Part shown: in pieces, positions 8,513 to 16,453 of the stretch | Layout of the letters: the number at the start of each line of letters is the position of its first letter | How positions within the stretch are numbered: the first letter of the stretch is position 1 | Origin: Chloroflexota bacterium | GTDB lineage: Bacteria; Chloroflexota; Limnocylindria; QHBO01 | Reading direction: 5' to 3' | Length of the DNA stretch: 64,000 nt | Assembly: GCA_003243965.1 (NCBI GenBank) | Contig: QHBO01000010.1 | Location: 34,474-98,473 of the forward strand | The notes under the pieces: model-generated | Databases searched by the model: none | What the model was told of the DNA's origin: nothing | What the model saw: the letters and a program-made list of their open reading frames with translations, nothing else | Position numbers and translations under genes: made by a program

Positions 8513-9408
8513 GGACGATCAGCATCCCGCGGTCGGCATCCCTCGTCCGGCCGCGGCCGCGGGGACCCAGGCTGCGCCGCTTCGGGCACGCGGCGTTCGT
8601 CTACGCGCTCCTGCTCCTGCTCTGCGCGTTCATCCTGCTGCCGGTGGGCTGGATGCTCACCGCCGCGCTGAAGCCCGATACGGCCCCGATCTTCACCTTC
8701 CCACCGGAGTTCTTTCCCACCCAGTTCTTCAACTGGGACACCTTCTCCGGCGTGCTCTTCAACCCGGATACGCCGTACTTCCGGTACTCCCTCAACACCG
8801 CGTTCCTGGTCTTCGTCAACATCGTCTTCGCGGTGATCTCCAACTCGCTCATCGCCTACCCGTTCGCGCGGCTGCGGTTCCGCGGCCGGAACATCCTGTT
8901 CGCGGTGCTGATCGCCACGATGCTGCTCCCCGCGCCGGTGCTGCTGATTCCCCAGTTCCTGCTCTTCTACAACATCGGGTGGTACGACACCTACCTGCCG
9001 CTCACGATCCCGACCCTCGCCGGCAACGCCTTCTTCGTCTTCCTGCTGCGCCAGTACATGCGCACCATCCCCAAGGACCTCGACGAGGCGGCCCGGATCG
9101 ACGGCGCGGGGTTCTGGACCATCTACTGGCGGATCATCCTGCCGCTCACCGCCCCAGCTCTGACCGTGGTGGCGGTCTTCACCTTCCTTGGCGTCTGGAA
9201 TGACTTCTTCGGGCCGCTGATCTACCTGTCGAACACCGATCTCTACACCGTGGCGGTCGCGCTCGCCAACCAGCGCAGCGTGGTGGGCGTGAAGTGGAAC
9301 GAGCTGATGGCCGCGAACCTGATCGCCATCGTTCCGCCGCTGGCCGTCTACTTCTTCGCACAGAAGAAGCTGCTGGGCGGTATCGCATCGGTCGGGCTCA
9401 AGGGCTAG
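8509..9408 (+). CDS. ABC sugar transporter permease (MalG-like)
   Basis: A 299-residue partner permease. Six helices are apparent, starting FVYALLLLLCAFILLPVGWMLTAALK. The EAA motif DEAARIDGAGFWTIYWRIILP contacts the ATPase, and the C-terminus FFAQKKLLGGIASVGLKG is typical of the CUT1 MalG class. It overlaps the previous gene by four bases and ends the operon at 9408. With the SBP and the MalF-like permease it forms an importer for an oligosaccharide or glycoside whose identity cannot be told from sequence. Confidence 0.93.
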   Translation: MRTISIPRSASLVRPRPRGPRLRRFGHAAFVYALLLLLCAFILLPVGWMLTAALKPDTAPIFTFPPEFFPTQFFNWDTFSGVLFNPDTPYFRYSLNTAFLVFVNIVFAVISNSLIAYPFARLRFRGRNILFAVLIATMLLPAPVLLIPQFLLFYNIGWYDTYLPLTIPTLAGNAFFVFLLRQYMRTIPKDLDEAARIDGAGFWTIYWRIILPLTAPALTVVAVFTFLGVWNDFFGPLIYLSNTDLYTVAVALANQRSVVGVKWNELMAANLIAIVPPLAVYFFAQKKLLGGIASVGLKG

Positions 9409-9419
9409 GCCGCGCGTCG

Positions 9420-9572
9420 ATGCGACGCGGGGCCATCGGCGTTGCGGTCCTGGTCGCGCTCGTGGCGTCGTTAGGGATCGGCCTGCTACCCGATCGAATG
9501 GACCGATGGGTGGCCGCCCGGGTCATCGCGCCGGGGCGACCACCGTTCCGGCAGAGGGTCCCTCGCCGCTGA
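9420..9572 (+). CDS. Possible 50-aa membrane peptide or gene remnant
   Basis: ATG 9420 opens a 50-residue frame with one hydrophobic segment (GAIGVAVLVALVASLGIGLL) followed by a basic tail, 11 bases after the permease stop and running 50 bases antisense into the 3' end of the GH43 gene. It lacks a clear Shine-Dalgarno. It could be a small membrane protein or the surviving signal-anchor of a lost secreted protein. Weakly supported. Confidence 0.2.
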   Translation: MRRGAIGVAVLVALVASLGIGLLPDRMDRWVAARVIAPGRPPFRQRVPRR

Positions 9573-10602
9573 TCGTCGGCCAGCCATCCCGCCACACGAT
9601 GCGGTCGATCAGCATCGGACGCTTCAGGGCATGCACCGCGGGCTGCAACCGGTCCGCGTCGTTGACGGCGTGATAGACGATCCAGTCCTGGCCGGCGGCA
9701 TCGCGCACCACGCTGTTGTGGCCGGGAGCGATCCAGGGCCCCTGGGCGCGGAGAATGACGCTCGCTCCCCAGGTCTTCAGCGCATCCGCGCGTTTCTCGA
9801 ACGGCCCGAGCGGCGAGCTCGAGCGAGCGACCATCACCGCATAGGCCGGGTCATCGGCACAGCAGTTGTCCCCGGAGTAGAAGAGGTAGTAGGTGCCCTG
9901 CCGGTAGACGACCCATGGCGCCTCAACAAGGTGCTCGTACGGCGCGGTGGTGTCGGGCGGCATCACCTCCACCGGCCTGCTGCCGGGGAGGAAGCTGACC
10001 CGATCGGGAGCGAGCTCCTGGGCCAGGATCGGCGACCCGTTCGACCCCCAGTACAGGAGGCGCCTGCCGCTGACCGGATCGTCGAAGGGCATCGGGTCGA
10101 TGTTCACGAAATCGTCGCCGCAGCGCAGCGGCCGGTCGACCGGCTGGAACGGGCCCTGCGGCCGGCTCCCGGTCGCGACCCCCAGGCACATCCCGGCTCC
10201 GGAGTCCTGCAGCGCAGCGAAGTACAGGTAGAACCGGCCCGCCGCCTCGATGGCGCCGGGTGCCCAGAAGTCGCGGCGCGCGTGCGCCCAGGCTGGCTTG
10301 CGGGGCAGCACGTCGGGCAGCAGCTCCCAGTGGACGAGGTCACGCGAGCGGGCCGCCTGGATGTTCGCCATGCGGGCCACGGTGAGCTGTTCGGTCGAGT
10401 AGGCGTAGTACCAGCCGTCCGAGGCGTGGAGCACGGTCGGATCGGCGAAGTCGGTGCCGATCACGGGGTTCCGGTAGGTGACGGGCGTCGCGAGCGGCGA
10501 CCTCGGAAGCAGGCCCTGGCGCGTCAGCACCGCGGCCGAGCCGAGACCGATCGCGGCGCCGAGCAGCACCGCGCCGATCGCCATCAGCGGTGGGCGCCTC
10601 AT
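9523..10602 (-). CDS. Membrane-anchored GH43-type glycosidase
   Basis: A 359-residue five-bladed beta-propeller of the GH43/62/32/68 superfamily, probably arabinan/xylan-active (arabinofuranosidase, xylosidase or arabinanase). The catalytic triad can be placed: base D54 (DFADPTV), pKa-modulating D169 (FVNIDPMPF) and general acid E227 (HLVEAPW). A hydrophobic N-terminal segment (residues 7-27) is an uncleaved anchor or signal peptide, putting the propeller outside the cell. ATG 10602 overlaps the upstream stop (ATGA); a longer open frame to 10725 lacks secretory character. It lies convergent to the sugar importer operon and could supply its substrate, which is inference. Confidence 0.85.
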   Translation of the reverse strand: MRRPPLMAIGAVLLGAAIGLGSAAVLTRQGLLPRSPLATPVTYRNPVIGTDFADPTVLHASDGWYYAYSTEQLTVARMANIQAARSRDLVHWELLPDVLPRKPAWAHARRDFWAPGAIEAAGRFYLYFAALQDSGAGMCLGVATGSRPQGPFQPVDRPLRCGDDFVNIDPMPFDDPVSGRRLLYWGSNGSPILAQELAPDRVSFLPGSRPVEVMPPDTTAPYEHLVEAPWVVYRQGTYYLFYSGDNCCADDPAYAVMVARSSSPLGPFEKRADALKTWGASVILRAQGPWIAPGHNSVVRDAAGQDWIVYHAVNDADRLQPAVHALKRPMLIDRIVWRDGWPTISGEGPSAGTVVAPAR

Positions 10603-11075
10603 CGCACCAGCCGCAGCGTGCCGGCCAGCCGCCGGAGGGCGGCATCCGGCGCCCCGGAGAGCAGCACGAGCGTCTGGCCGTGCCGCACGTACACGTAGTG
10701 CCGCCCGTTCGCCTCGCCGGTCCATGCCTCGCTGGCGCCGGCCACGCTGATGTGCTGCTCCGGTTGCGGAGGCGGAAGGACGTCGTGCTGTGCCTCGATC
10801 ACCTCGAGTCCCGCGGAGTAGGTCGCCACCACCGGGCGCGTGACGTCACCCGGCACGCCGCGGACCCGTAGCGACGGGGCGCCCAATCCGGACTCGTCGG
10901 GCGCGTACAGCGGAACGCCGGCGGAACGGTTCGCGACCGTCCAGCTCGAAACCGCGTCGGAGTGAGGAATATCGCTCTGCGGCGACGGGAGGTTGGCTCC
11001 CGCGCCGGGGAGTAGCAACCAGCCGGCGGCGAAGAACGCGATGGCGGCCACCAGGCCGACGACCAGGCTGCGCAT
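10599..11075 (-). CDS. Single-pass membrane protein of unknown function
   Basis: A 158-residue protein with one N-terminal membrane helix (SLVVGLVAAIAFFAAGWLLLPGAGA) and an exported domain of about 130 residues that I do not recognise. The C-terminal part, with HYVYVRHGQTLVLLSGAPDAAL and RRLAGTLRL, resembles a small anti-sigma or lipoprotein-like beta fold but has no diagnostic motif. It is co-transcribed with the GH43 gene (4-base overlap) and follows corA by 21 bases. Confidence 0.75.
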   Translation of the reverse strand: MRSLVVGLVAAIAFFAAGWLLLPGAGANLPSPQSDIPHSDAVSSWTVANRSAGVPLYAPDESGLGAPSLRVRGVPGDVTRPVVATYSAGLEVIEAQHDVLPPPQPEQHISVAGASEAWTGEANGRHYVYVRHGQTLVLLSGAPDAALRRLAGTLRLVR

Positions 11076-11096
11076 CGGCCCCTCAGGTCCGATCCA

Positions 11097-12089
11097 TCAG
11101 AACCAATCGCGCGCGCGGAAGTAGGCCGCGATGCCGATCATCAGCAGCGCCATCACCGCCAGCGCGGAGACGTACCCGAAGGGCCACGACAGCTCGGGCA
11201 TGTTGTGGAAGTTCATGCCGTAGATGCCGGCGATCAGGGTCGGCACCATCAGCACCACGGTGTACGCGGTCAGTCGCTTCATGACCCCGTTCAGCGTGTT
11301 GGCGGTCATCGACATGTTGGCGTCGAGCGCCGACGCGACGAGGTCGCGGTCGAGGTCGAGCTGGTCGAGCACGCGCACCAGGTGGTCGTACAGGTCCTGG
11401 TAGTAGGGCACCGCCTCGTCGTCGATCAGCTTCACGTCGCGACGCAGCAGCGCGTTGGCGACATCCCGCATCGGGGCCAGGACCCGCCGCAGATCGAGAA
11501 GCTCACGCTTGATGGCCAGCACCTCACGCAGCGTCTGGGCGCCCGAGCGCCCAGCCACGATCGCCTCCTCCAGCTCGTCGATCTGCTCGTTGAGTCGGTC
11601 GAGCAGCGGGAAGTAGTTGTCGACGACCGCGTCGAGGATGGCGTACAGCAGCCCGCCGACGCTTCTGCCGATGGCATCCGCACGTTTCCGGAAGCGCGCG
11701 ACGACGCCGTCGAGCGCATCCGACTGCCCCCAGCGGACGGTCAGAACGTAACCCGGGCCGGCGAACAGGTGGATCTCGCGGAGCTCGAAGCCGGGGCCGC
11801 CCCGCGGTTCGAATGCGACGTCGTAGGCCACGATCACGTGCTGGTCTGGGTAGTTGTCGACCTTGGGTCGTTGGCGGCGCTTCTGCAGATCCTCCAGCGC
11901 CAGCGGGTGGAGCATGAACTCTCGCGCGAGGTGGTCGAGCTGCGGCGGCGTGGGATCCACCACGTTGACCCACACGAAGCCGCCCTCGGGTTGCCGGAGC
12001 TCGCCGATCCGTTCGAGCTCACCGTCCTCGACGACGTGCACCTCGCCGGTGGGTCCGCAGCTCAGTGCCAAGAGGTTGGAATCGGTCAT
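11097..12089 (-). CDS. corA: CorA-family magnesium/cobalt transporter
   Basis: A 330-residue CorA-type divalent cation channel. A soluble N-terminal domain and long helical stalk (with RLNEQIDELEEAI) precede two C-terminal membrane helices, with the family signature YGMNF at the pore mouth and a C-terminal basic ARDWF. ATG 12089 is preferred because a TACACT -10 box ends seven bases upstream, suggesting a leaderless mRNA; the frame is open to 12194 without similarity. It imports Mg2+ (or Co2+/Ni2+) down the electrochemical gradient as a pentamer. It heads a minus-strand run with the two genes after it. Confidence 0.93.
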   Translation of the reverse strand: MTDSNLLALSCGPTGEVHVVEDGELERIGELRQPEGGFVWVNVVDPTPPQLDHLAREFMLHPLALEDLQKRRQRPKVDNYPDQHVIVAYDVAFEPRGGPGFELREIHLFAGPGYVLTVRWGQSDALDGVVARFRKRADAIGRSVGGLLYAILDAVVDNYFPLLDRLNEQIDELEEAIVAGRSGAQTLREVLAIKRELLDLRRVLAPMRDVANALLRRDVKLIDDEAVPYYQDLYDHLVRVLDQLDLDRDLVASALDANMSMTANTLNGVMKRLTAYTVVLMVPTLIAGIYGMNFHNMPELSWPFGYVSALAVMALLMIGIAAYFRARDWF

Positions 12090-12096
12090 CGGCGCG

Positions 12097-12102
12097 AGTG
12101 TA
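12097..12102 (-). promoter_or_regulatory. -10 box (TACACT), leaderless corA
   Basis: On the minus strand TACACT ends seven bases before ATG 12089, so transcription would begin at or within a base of the start codon. No Shine-Dalgarno is present. Confidence 0.55.
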
Positions 12103-12197
12103 GCCCGCCCCGGGCCGAGCCCTGTGCTGCGTCTGGCCAATGCCGGAGAATCTGCTAACCTGCAGTAGCGAGTTCTGCGGAGGCGAGGGAACAATCG

Positions 12198-14285
12198 ATG
12201 GATCCGTTAGCGCGACGCATCGGCCTCGGACTGGCCGCCCGCGGCGCCGTCGACGAGGTGGTTGCCTGGGCGGCCGACGCTCGCCGACACGGCCTCGACT
12301 CGATCTGGATCCACGACTCGTACTTCGAGCGCGACGCCGTCAGCTTCGTGGCGGCCATCGCATCTCACCTGGGTCAGGACGAGCGCGAGGATGGCTTCCG
12401 CATCGCGCTGGGCGCCGTGAATCCGTACACCAGGCACCCGGTGGTGCTGGCGATGACCGGGTCGGCGCTCGATGAAATGGCACCCGGCAGGGTGGTGATG
12501 GGGCTGGGCACCGGGCTGCCGCTCCGCCTTCGGCAGATGGGCATCCCCTACGCCCCCGAGGACGCGGTCGAGCGCGTGTCGGCGGCGATGGACCAGCTGC
12601 GCGCGCTGTGGGCCGGGGAGCGGCTGCCACCCGGCTCCGAGGGAGTGCCGCCGCTGCAGCCGATGTTCGCACCGCCGCATCGGATCCCGCTGGTCATCGC
12701 CGCCTACCGACGAGAGTTCGTGGCGCTCGCCGGCCGCAAGGCGGACGGCTACCTGGCGCGGCCGGCGGAGTCGATCCCGTCGCTGCGCGGCATCATCCGG
12801 CGGCTGCGCCAGGCAGCGACCGAGGCGGGGCGCGATGCCGACAGTATCGAGACCGCCGGATACCTGCTGACCCTGGTCGACGACAGTCGCCGCGGGGCGC
12901 TCAACCGCGCCAAGCGGGAGCCGTTCGTGATCTACATGATGAGCGTGCTCGGCGACGTATCGCTGGCCCGGGCCGGCTTCGAGCGCGAGCTCCGCGACCG
13001 GATCGCGGCCGCCTGGCGAGCGGAGGATTACCACGCGGCCGGCAGCCTGATCCCCGACGCGCTGTTGGACGCCTACATGCTGTGCGGCACCCGCGAAGAG
13101 GTGGCGACCGGAGCCCTGGCCTTTCACCTCGACGCGGGGCTCGGGTTGCCGCTCCTCCAGCCTGTTCTGCAGGAGTCGTCCCAGGTGGAGGCAGTCTTCG
13201 ATGCGGCCCGCATCTACGCCCTTCTCCCCGAGAGCGCGGCGCGGCGCTGGGCTGACGCCGGCACCCCCGTCGCCGCGTCCGGGCCGCCCGAAACGGCGTC
13301 GGAACTGGCGAACGGGGCTGGCAGGACCAGGCGATCGGGCGAACCGCTGGAGGATGAGCACCGGCTGTCTGGCGGCGAGCGTCTTCGGCGGCGTGCGGGC
13401 GCCGTCTGGGAGATCATCCGTCCATTCGCCTACACCGCCTCGGTGATTCCGGTGGCCGCCGGCGGCGCGCTCGCCTTTGTCGATCAGCGCTTCAGCGTCG
13501 GGCTCTTCCTGCTCGCGCTGCTGGGCGCGCTACTGCTGCACACCGGCACGAACGTCATCAACGAGGTGTACGACGTGCGACAGGGGATCGACACCATCAC
13601 GTCACCGCGTGCCAGCCACGCCATCGTCAAGGGGCGTATCAGCGAGCGCGCCGCCTACCGGCTCGGCGTGGCGTCGTTCGCGGCGGCGGCGGTGGTCGGA
13701 ATCGCCCTCATCGCACTCCGTGGCTGGCCGATCGCCGTGCTGGGCATCATCGGCGTCGCCGGCGGCTACTTCTACACCGCGCCTCCGTTCCAGTACAAGT
13801 TCCACGCCCTCGGCGTTCCGCTCGTCTTTGCGCTGATGGGCCCGATCATGACCCTGGGCGCGTACTACGCGGTCAGCGGTCGGCCATCACCGGGGGCGGT
13901 GATCCTGTCGGTGCCGATCGGCCTGCTGGTCGCCGCCATCCTGCACGGCAACGAGTGGCGCGACATGAGCGAGGACACCCGCGCGGGGATCGTGACGCTC
14001 TCGAGCCGCATCGGAAAGGAGCTGGCCCATTACGCGTACCTGGGCCTGACGCTCGGCTCCTACATCAGCCTGGGTCTGGCGGTTGCCTTCCGCCTGCTGC
14101 CGCCGACCACGCTCCTCGCCATCCTGTCGCTGCCGCTGCTGGTCGTCGTCCTTCGCTCGGCCGAGCTGGGTGCCACGGGACAGGCGCGGGCCATCGCGAT
14201 GATCGACCTGCAGACCGCACGACTGCACATGACCTTCGGCGCGCTCCTGGTCATCGGCGTCGTGCTGAGCGCCTACCTGACCTGA
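12198..14285 (+). CDS. Fusion: luciferase-like F420/FMN oxidoreductase + MenA-type UbiA prenyltransferase
   Basis: One uninterrupted 695-residue frame holds two enzymes. Residues ~1-335 form a luciferase-like TIM barrel of the methylene-tetrahydromethanopterin reductase type (GLDSIWIHDSYF, NPYTRHPV, GRVVMGLGTG). A charged linker of about 60 residues follows. Residues ~400-695 are a polytopic UbiA prenyltransferase with both Asp-rich motifs: N455xxxD459xxxxxD465 (NEVYDVRQGID) and N585EWRD589MSED593. These match MenA, 1,4-dihydroxy-2-naphthoate polyprenyltransferase, more than UbiA or CtaB. A GAGGCGAGGG ribosome site precedes ATG 12198. The stop overlaps the CPBP protease start. A role in menaquinone or another prenylated redox lipid, with a flavin/F420 step on the same polypeptide, is inference. 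Confidence 0.88.
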   Translation: MDPLARRIGLGLAARGAVDEVVAWAADARRHGLDSIWIHDSYFERDAVSFVAAIASHLGQDEREDGFRIALGAVNPYTRHPVVLAMTGSALDEMAPGRVVMGLGTGLPLRLRQMGIPYAPEDAVERVSAAMDQLRALWAGERLPPGSEGVPPLQPMFAPPHRIPLVIAAYRREFVALAGRKADGYLARPAESIPSLRGIIRRLRQAATEAGRDADSIETAGYLLTLVDDSRRGALNRAKREPFVIYMMSVLGDVSLARAGFERELRDRIAAAWRAEDYHAAGSLIPDALLDAYMLCGTREEVATGALAFHLDAGLGLPLLQPVLQESSQVEAVFDAARIYALLPESAARRWADAGTPVAASGPPETASELANGAGRTRRSGEPLEDEHRLSGGERLRRRAGAVWEIIRPFAYTASVIPVAAGGALAFVDQRFSVGLFLLALLGALLLHTGTNVINEVYDVRQGIDTITSPRASHAIVKGRISERAAYRLGVASFAAAAVVGIALIALRGWPIAVLGIIGVAGGYFYTAPPFQYKFHALGVPLVFALMGPIMTLGAYYAVSGRPSPGAVILSVPIGLLVAAILHGNEWRDMSEDTRAGIVTLSSRIGKELAHYAYLGLTLGSYISLGLAVAFRLLPPTTLLAILSLPLLVVVLRSAELGATGQARAIAMIDLQTARLHMTFGALLVIGVVLSAYLT

Positions 14286-14932
14286 TGGCGGCGAAGCGTG
14301 GCGCGCCCGACTCAGGCGCCCCGGCGATCGGGTGGGTGGCGCTCGGCCTGGCCGGGGCGCAGGTCGCCTTTGCGCTCACCTTCCGCGGTCCCCGACGCCG
14401 GTTCTGGGAGCGGATGACCCTCACCGGCCTGTGCCTCGGCAGCTATGCCCTGAGCGTCAGCTCACCGGCACGCCGAACCCGCATTCGGCCCGGAGACCTG
14501 GCGCTGGGGCTGGCCTCTGCGGCGACCCAGTACGCCACGTTTCAGGCCGGTGATCGGTTTGCGAGGCGATTCGTGCCCGGCGGGGCGCGCGACATCGGCG
14601 ACATCTACGCGCTCCGCGAGCTGCAGCCACGAGGCGAGATCGCCCTGCGGCTGGCGACGATCATCGGCCCAGCCGAAGAGCTGTTCTGGCGTGGCCTGGT
14701 GCAGGCCGGCCTGATGCGCCGTCTAGGCCGATGGCGCGGCGCCGCCGTCTCCGCGGCAGCCTACGGCGGGGTGCACGCGGTGACCGGCAACCTCACGCTG
14801 CTGGGCGCCGCCTGTGTTGCGGGGGCACACTGGTCCGCCCTGTCCGCTGCCGGCGCGCCGATGGGGGCCCTCATCGTCAGCCACGTCGCCTGGGACATCT
14901 GGATCTTTCTGCTCCAGCCCACCCAGCGCTGA
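14285..14932 (+). CDS. CPBP-family intramembrane metalloprotease
   Basis: A 215-residue polytopic protein of the CPBP (Abi/CAAX-protease Rce1-like) family. The three motifs are present: E131E132xxxR (AEELFWRG), YGGVH with H164, and H200xxxD204 (SHVAWD). Such proteins cleave or bind substrates inside the membrane; some process prenylated or quorum peptides. ATG 14285 shares one base with the prenyltransferase stop, so the two are translationally coupled. A CAAX-protease relative abutting a prenyltransferase is suggestive, but no CAAX-like substrate was found here. Confidence 0.85.
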   Translation: MAAKRGAPDSGAPAIGWVALGLAGAQVAFALTFRGPRRRFWERMTLTGLCLGSYALSVSSPARRTRIRPGDLALGLASAATQYATFQAGDRFARRFVPGGARDIGDIYALRELQPRGEIALRLATIIGPAEELFWRGLVQAGLMRRLGRWRGAAVSAAAYGGVHAVTGNLTLLGAACVAGAHWSALSAAGAPMGALIVSHVAWDIWIFLLQPTQR

Positions 14933-14972
14933 GCCAGGCGCCATCGACGCGCAGGCCATCGTGGACTTCCTC

Positions 14973-16295
14973 TCAGCCCGGGCGCCACTCCACGACCGTC
15001 TCGGCGGCGGCGCGGGCCGCGGCCGTGTCGAACACCAGCAGCGCCTCGTTGCCGAACCAGCGCAGCCAGAGCGCCGGGCTGCGTCCACGGAGGCGCAGCA
15101 GGTCTCCCTCCTCAACGGCTGACGCTCCGGTCAGCGGCGCCGGAAGCGCAACCGTCAGCCGCCGGCCATCGACCATCATCTCCAACCGCGGGCCGCCGAT
15201 GATCGAGGCGGGCAGCAGCCGGCCGACCGTCGAGTCGAGCTCCAGGCGGCGGCCGTCGACCTCCGCCAAGCGGCCGCTGATCCGAACGGCGAGTGGCTGG
15301 CTGGGAGTCGCCGCCGGCCGGCTGGTCCATCGGCTCGGGCCGGTCGGACGGAAGATCGGATAGCCGAGACGCAGGCCGAGCACGAGGAGTCCCGCAAGGG
15401 CGAGGAACAGGATCGGTCCCAACCAGAGTCGGTCCGCCGGCAGGGCCGGATCGTGCCGCACCCAGGCGCCGGTCAGCACCTGGCCCCAGCCGACCAGTCG
15501 GGAGACGGGGCCTTCTCGCAGGAGCGCATCGATCGGCGCCTCGTCGAGCACCTGCGGCCCCGCCGCCTGGAAGCGCACCAGGCTGGGCGGATACGGAGTG
15601 CGCACCACGACCGTGGCTCGGCCGGCGGGGTCGTAGGCGAGCTGGTCGAAGGTCGCGCGGCCCCCCGCCAGCGCTCGGGCATCGCAGGTGCCGTTGGCCT
15701 CTGCGCAGGTCGCGACCCCGATGCCGAGGAAACGCAGGGGGAGGCGCACCGAGGTACCCACTGCAAGCGTGTCGAGGGTGGCGGCGGAGTCGATCTGCCG
15801 TGGCTCGCGCGCCGGCGCCGCGATCTCGACCAGGTAGCGGGCACCCGGCCCCGCGCTCCCCACCGACAGGCCGCGTCGCACCAGCTCGGTGCGCAGCGCG
15901 GCGCCGACCCGTGCATCGGCGGCCACCTCGCCGGTCACCGTGCGCGCCTCGAGCCGGCTGGGCGGGAGCGGCGATTGGACCACTACCAGGCCGCCCTCCG
16001 CGGGCGCATCGCGCACGAAGTAGTAGTACCCCGCTGTCGCCCCGTCGACCGCGGGCGCAGGAACCGAGACATCGACCGCCAGGCCGTCGAGCGACACACG
16101 CGTGACGTTGGTCCCCACCCGCCGCTCCACCATCTCGGCGCTACCGACCGGGGTGATGATCAGCTCCGAGCCGGCCTGGATCAGGGGGATCAGGGCCAGC
16201 ATCACCAGCAGCGCGGCGAGCCACGGAACGAGGTGCCGCTGCCGGGCGATCGGGTGGAGCGCAGCGTGAAGCACGCGTTCGATCGCGTGCGGCAC
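14973..16295 (-). CDS. Two-TM protein of unknown function
   Basis: A 440-residue protein not recognised. A hydrophobic helix near residues 24-44 (LVPWLAALLVMLALIPLIQAG) and another near 300-318 (LGPILFLALAGLLVLGLRLGY) flank an exported domain of about 255 residues with four cysteine-poor beta-rich stretches and one CAEANGTC pair. The cytoplasmic C-terminus contains VRISGRLAEVDGRRLELDSTVG, resembling a small beta-barrel domain. GTG 16295 is the first start, but the in-frame sequence upstream (to about 16325) is also hydrophobic, so the true N-terminus may be slightly longer. It is convergent with the CPBP gene. Confidence 0.75.
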   Translation of the reverse strand: MPHAIERVLHAALHPIARQRHLVPWLAALLVMLALIPLIQAGSELIITPVGSAEMVERRVGTNVTRVSLDGLAVDVSVPAPAVDGATAGYYYFVRDAPAEGGLVVVQSPLPPSRLEARTVTGEVAADARVGAALRTELVRRGLSVGSAGPGARYLVEIAAPAREPRQIDSAATLDTLAVGTSVRLPLRFLGIGVATCAEANGTCDARALAGGRATFDQLAYDPAGRATVVVRTPYPPSLVRFQAAGPQVLDEAPIDALLREGPVSRLVGWGQVLTGAWVRHDPALPADRLWLGPILFLALAGLLVLGLRLGYPIFRPTGPSRWTSRPAATPSQPLAVRISGRLAEVDGRRLELDSTVGRLLPASIIGGPRLEMMVDGRRLTVALPAPLTGASAVEEGDLLRLRGRSPALWLRWFGNEALLVFDTAAARAAAETVVEWRPG

Positions 16296-16441
16296 GAATC
16301 CGACGATCGCCAGCAGGCGCCAGATCGCGATCCCCTCCCTTCCGTCTCCCGTCGCGAACGCGCAGCAACCGCCAGGGCCGTCGCGCCCACCGCCTTCAGG
16401 ATACGGGCCCTCGGCCGGCCCCGGCCGGGATGAGCCGGACG

Positions 16442-16447
16442 TAGACT
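16442..16447 (+). promoter_or_regulatory. -10 box (TAGACT), leaderless tryptophanase gene
   Basis: TAGACT ends six bases before GTG 16454; the predicted +1 is the start codon itself and there is no Shine-Dalgarno. Confidence 0.55.
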
Positions 16448-16453
16448 GCGGCC

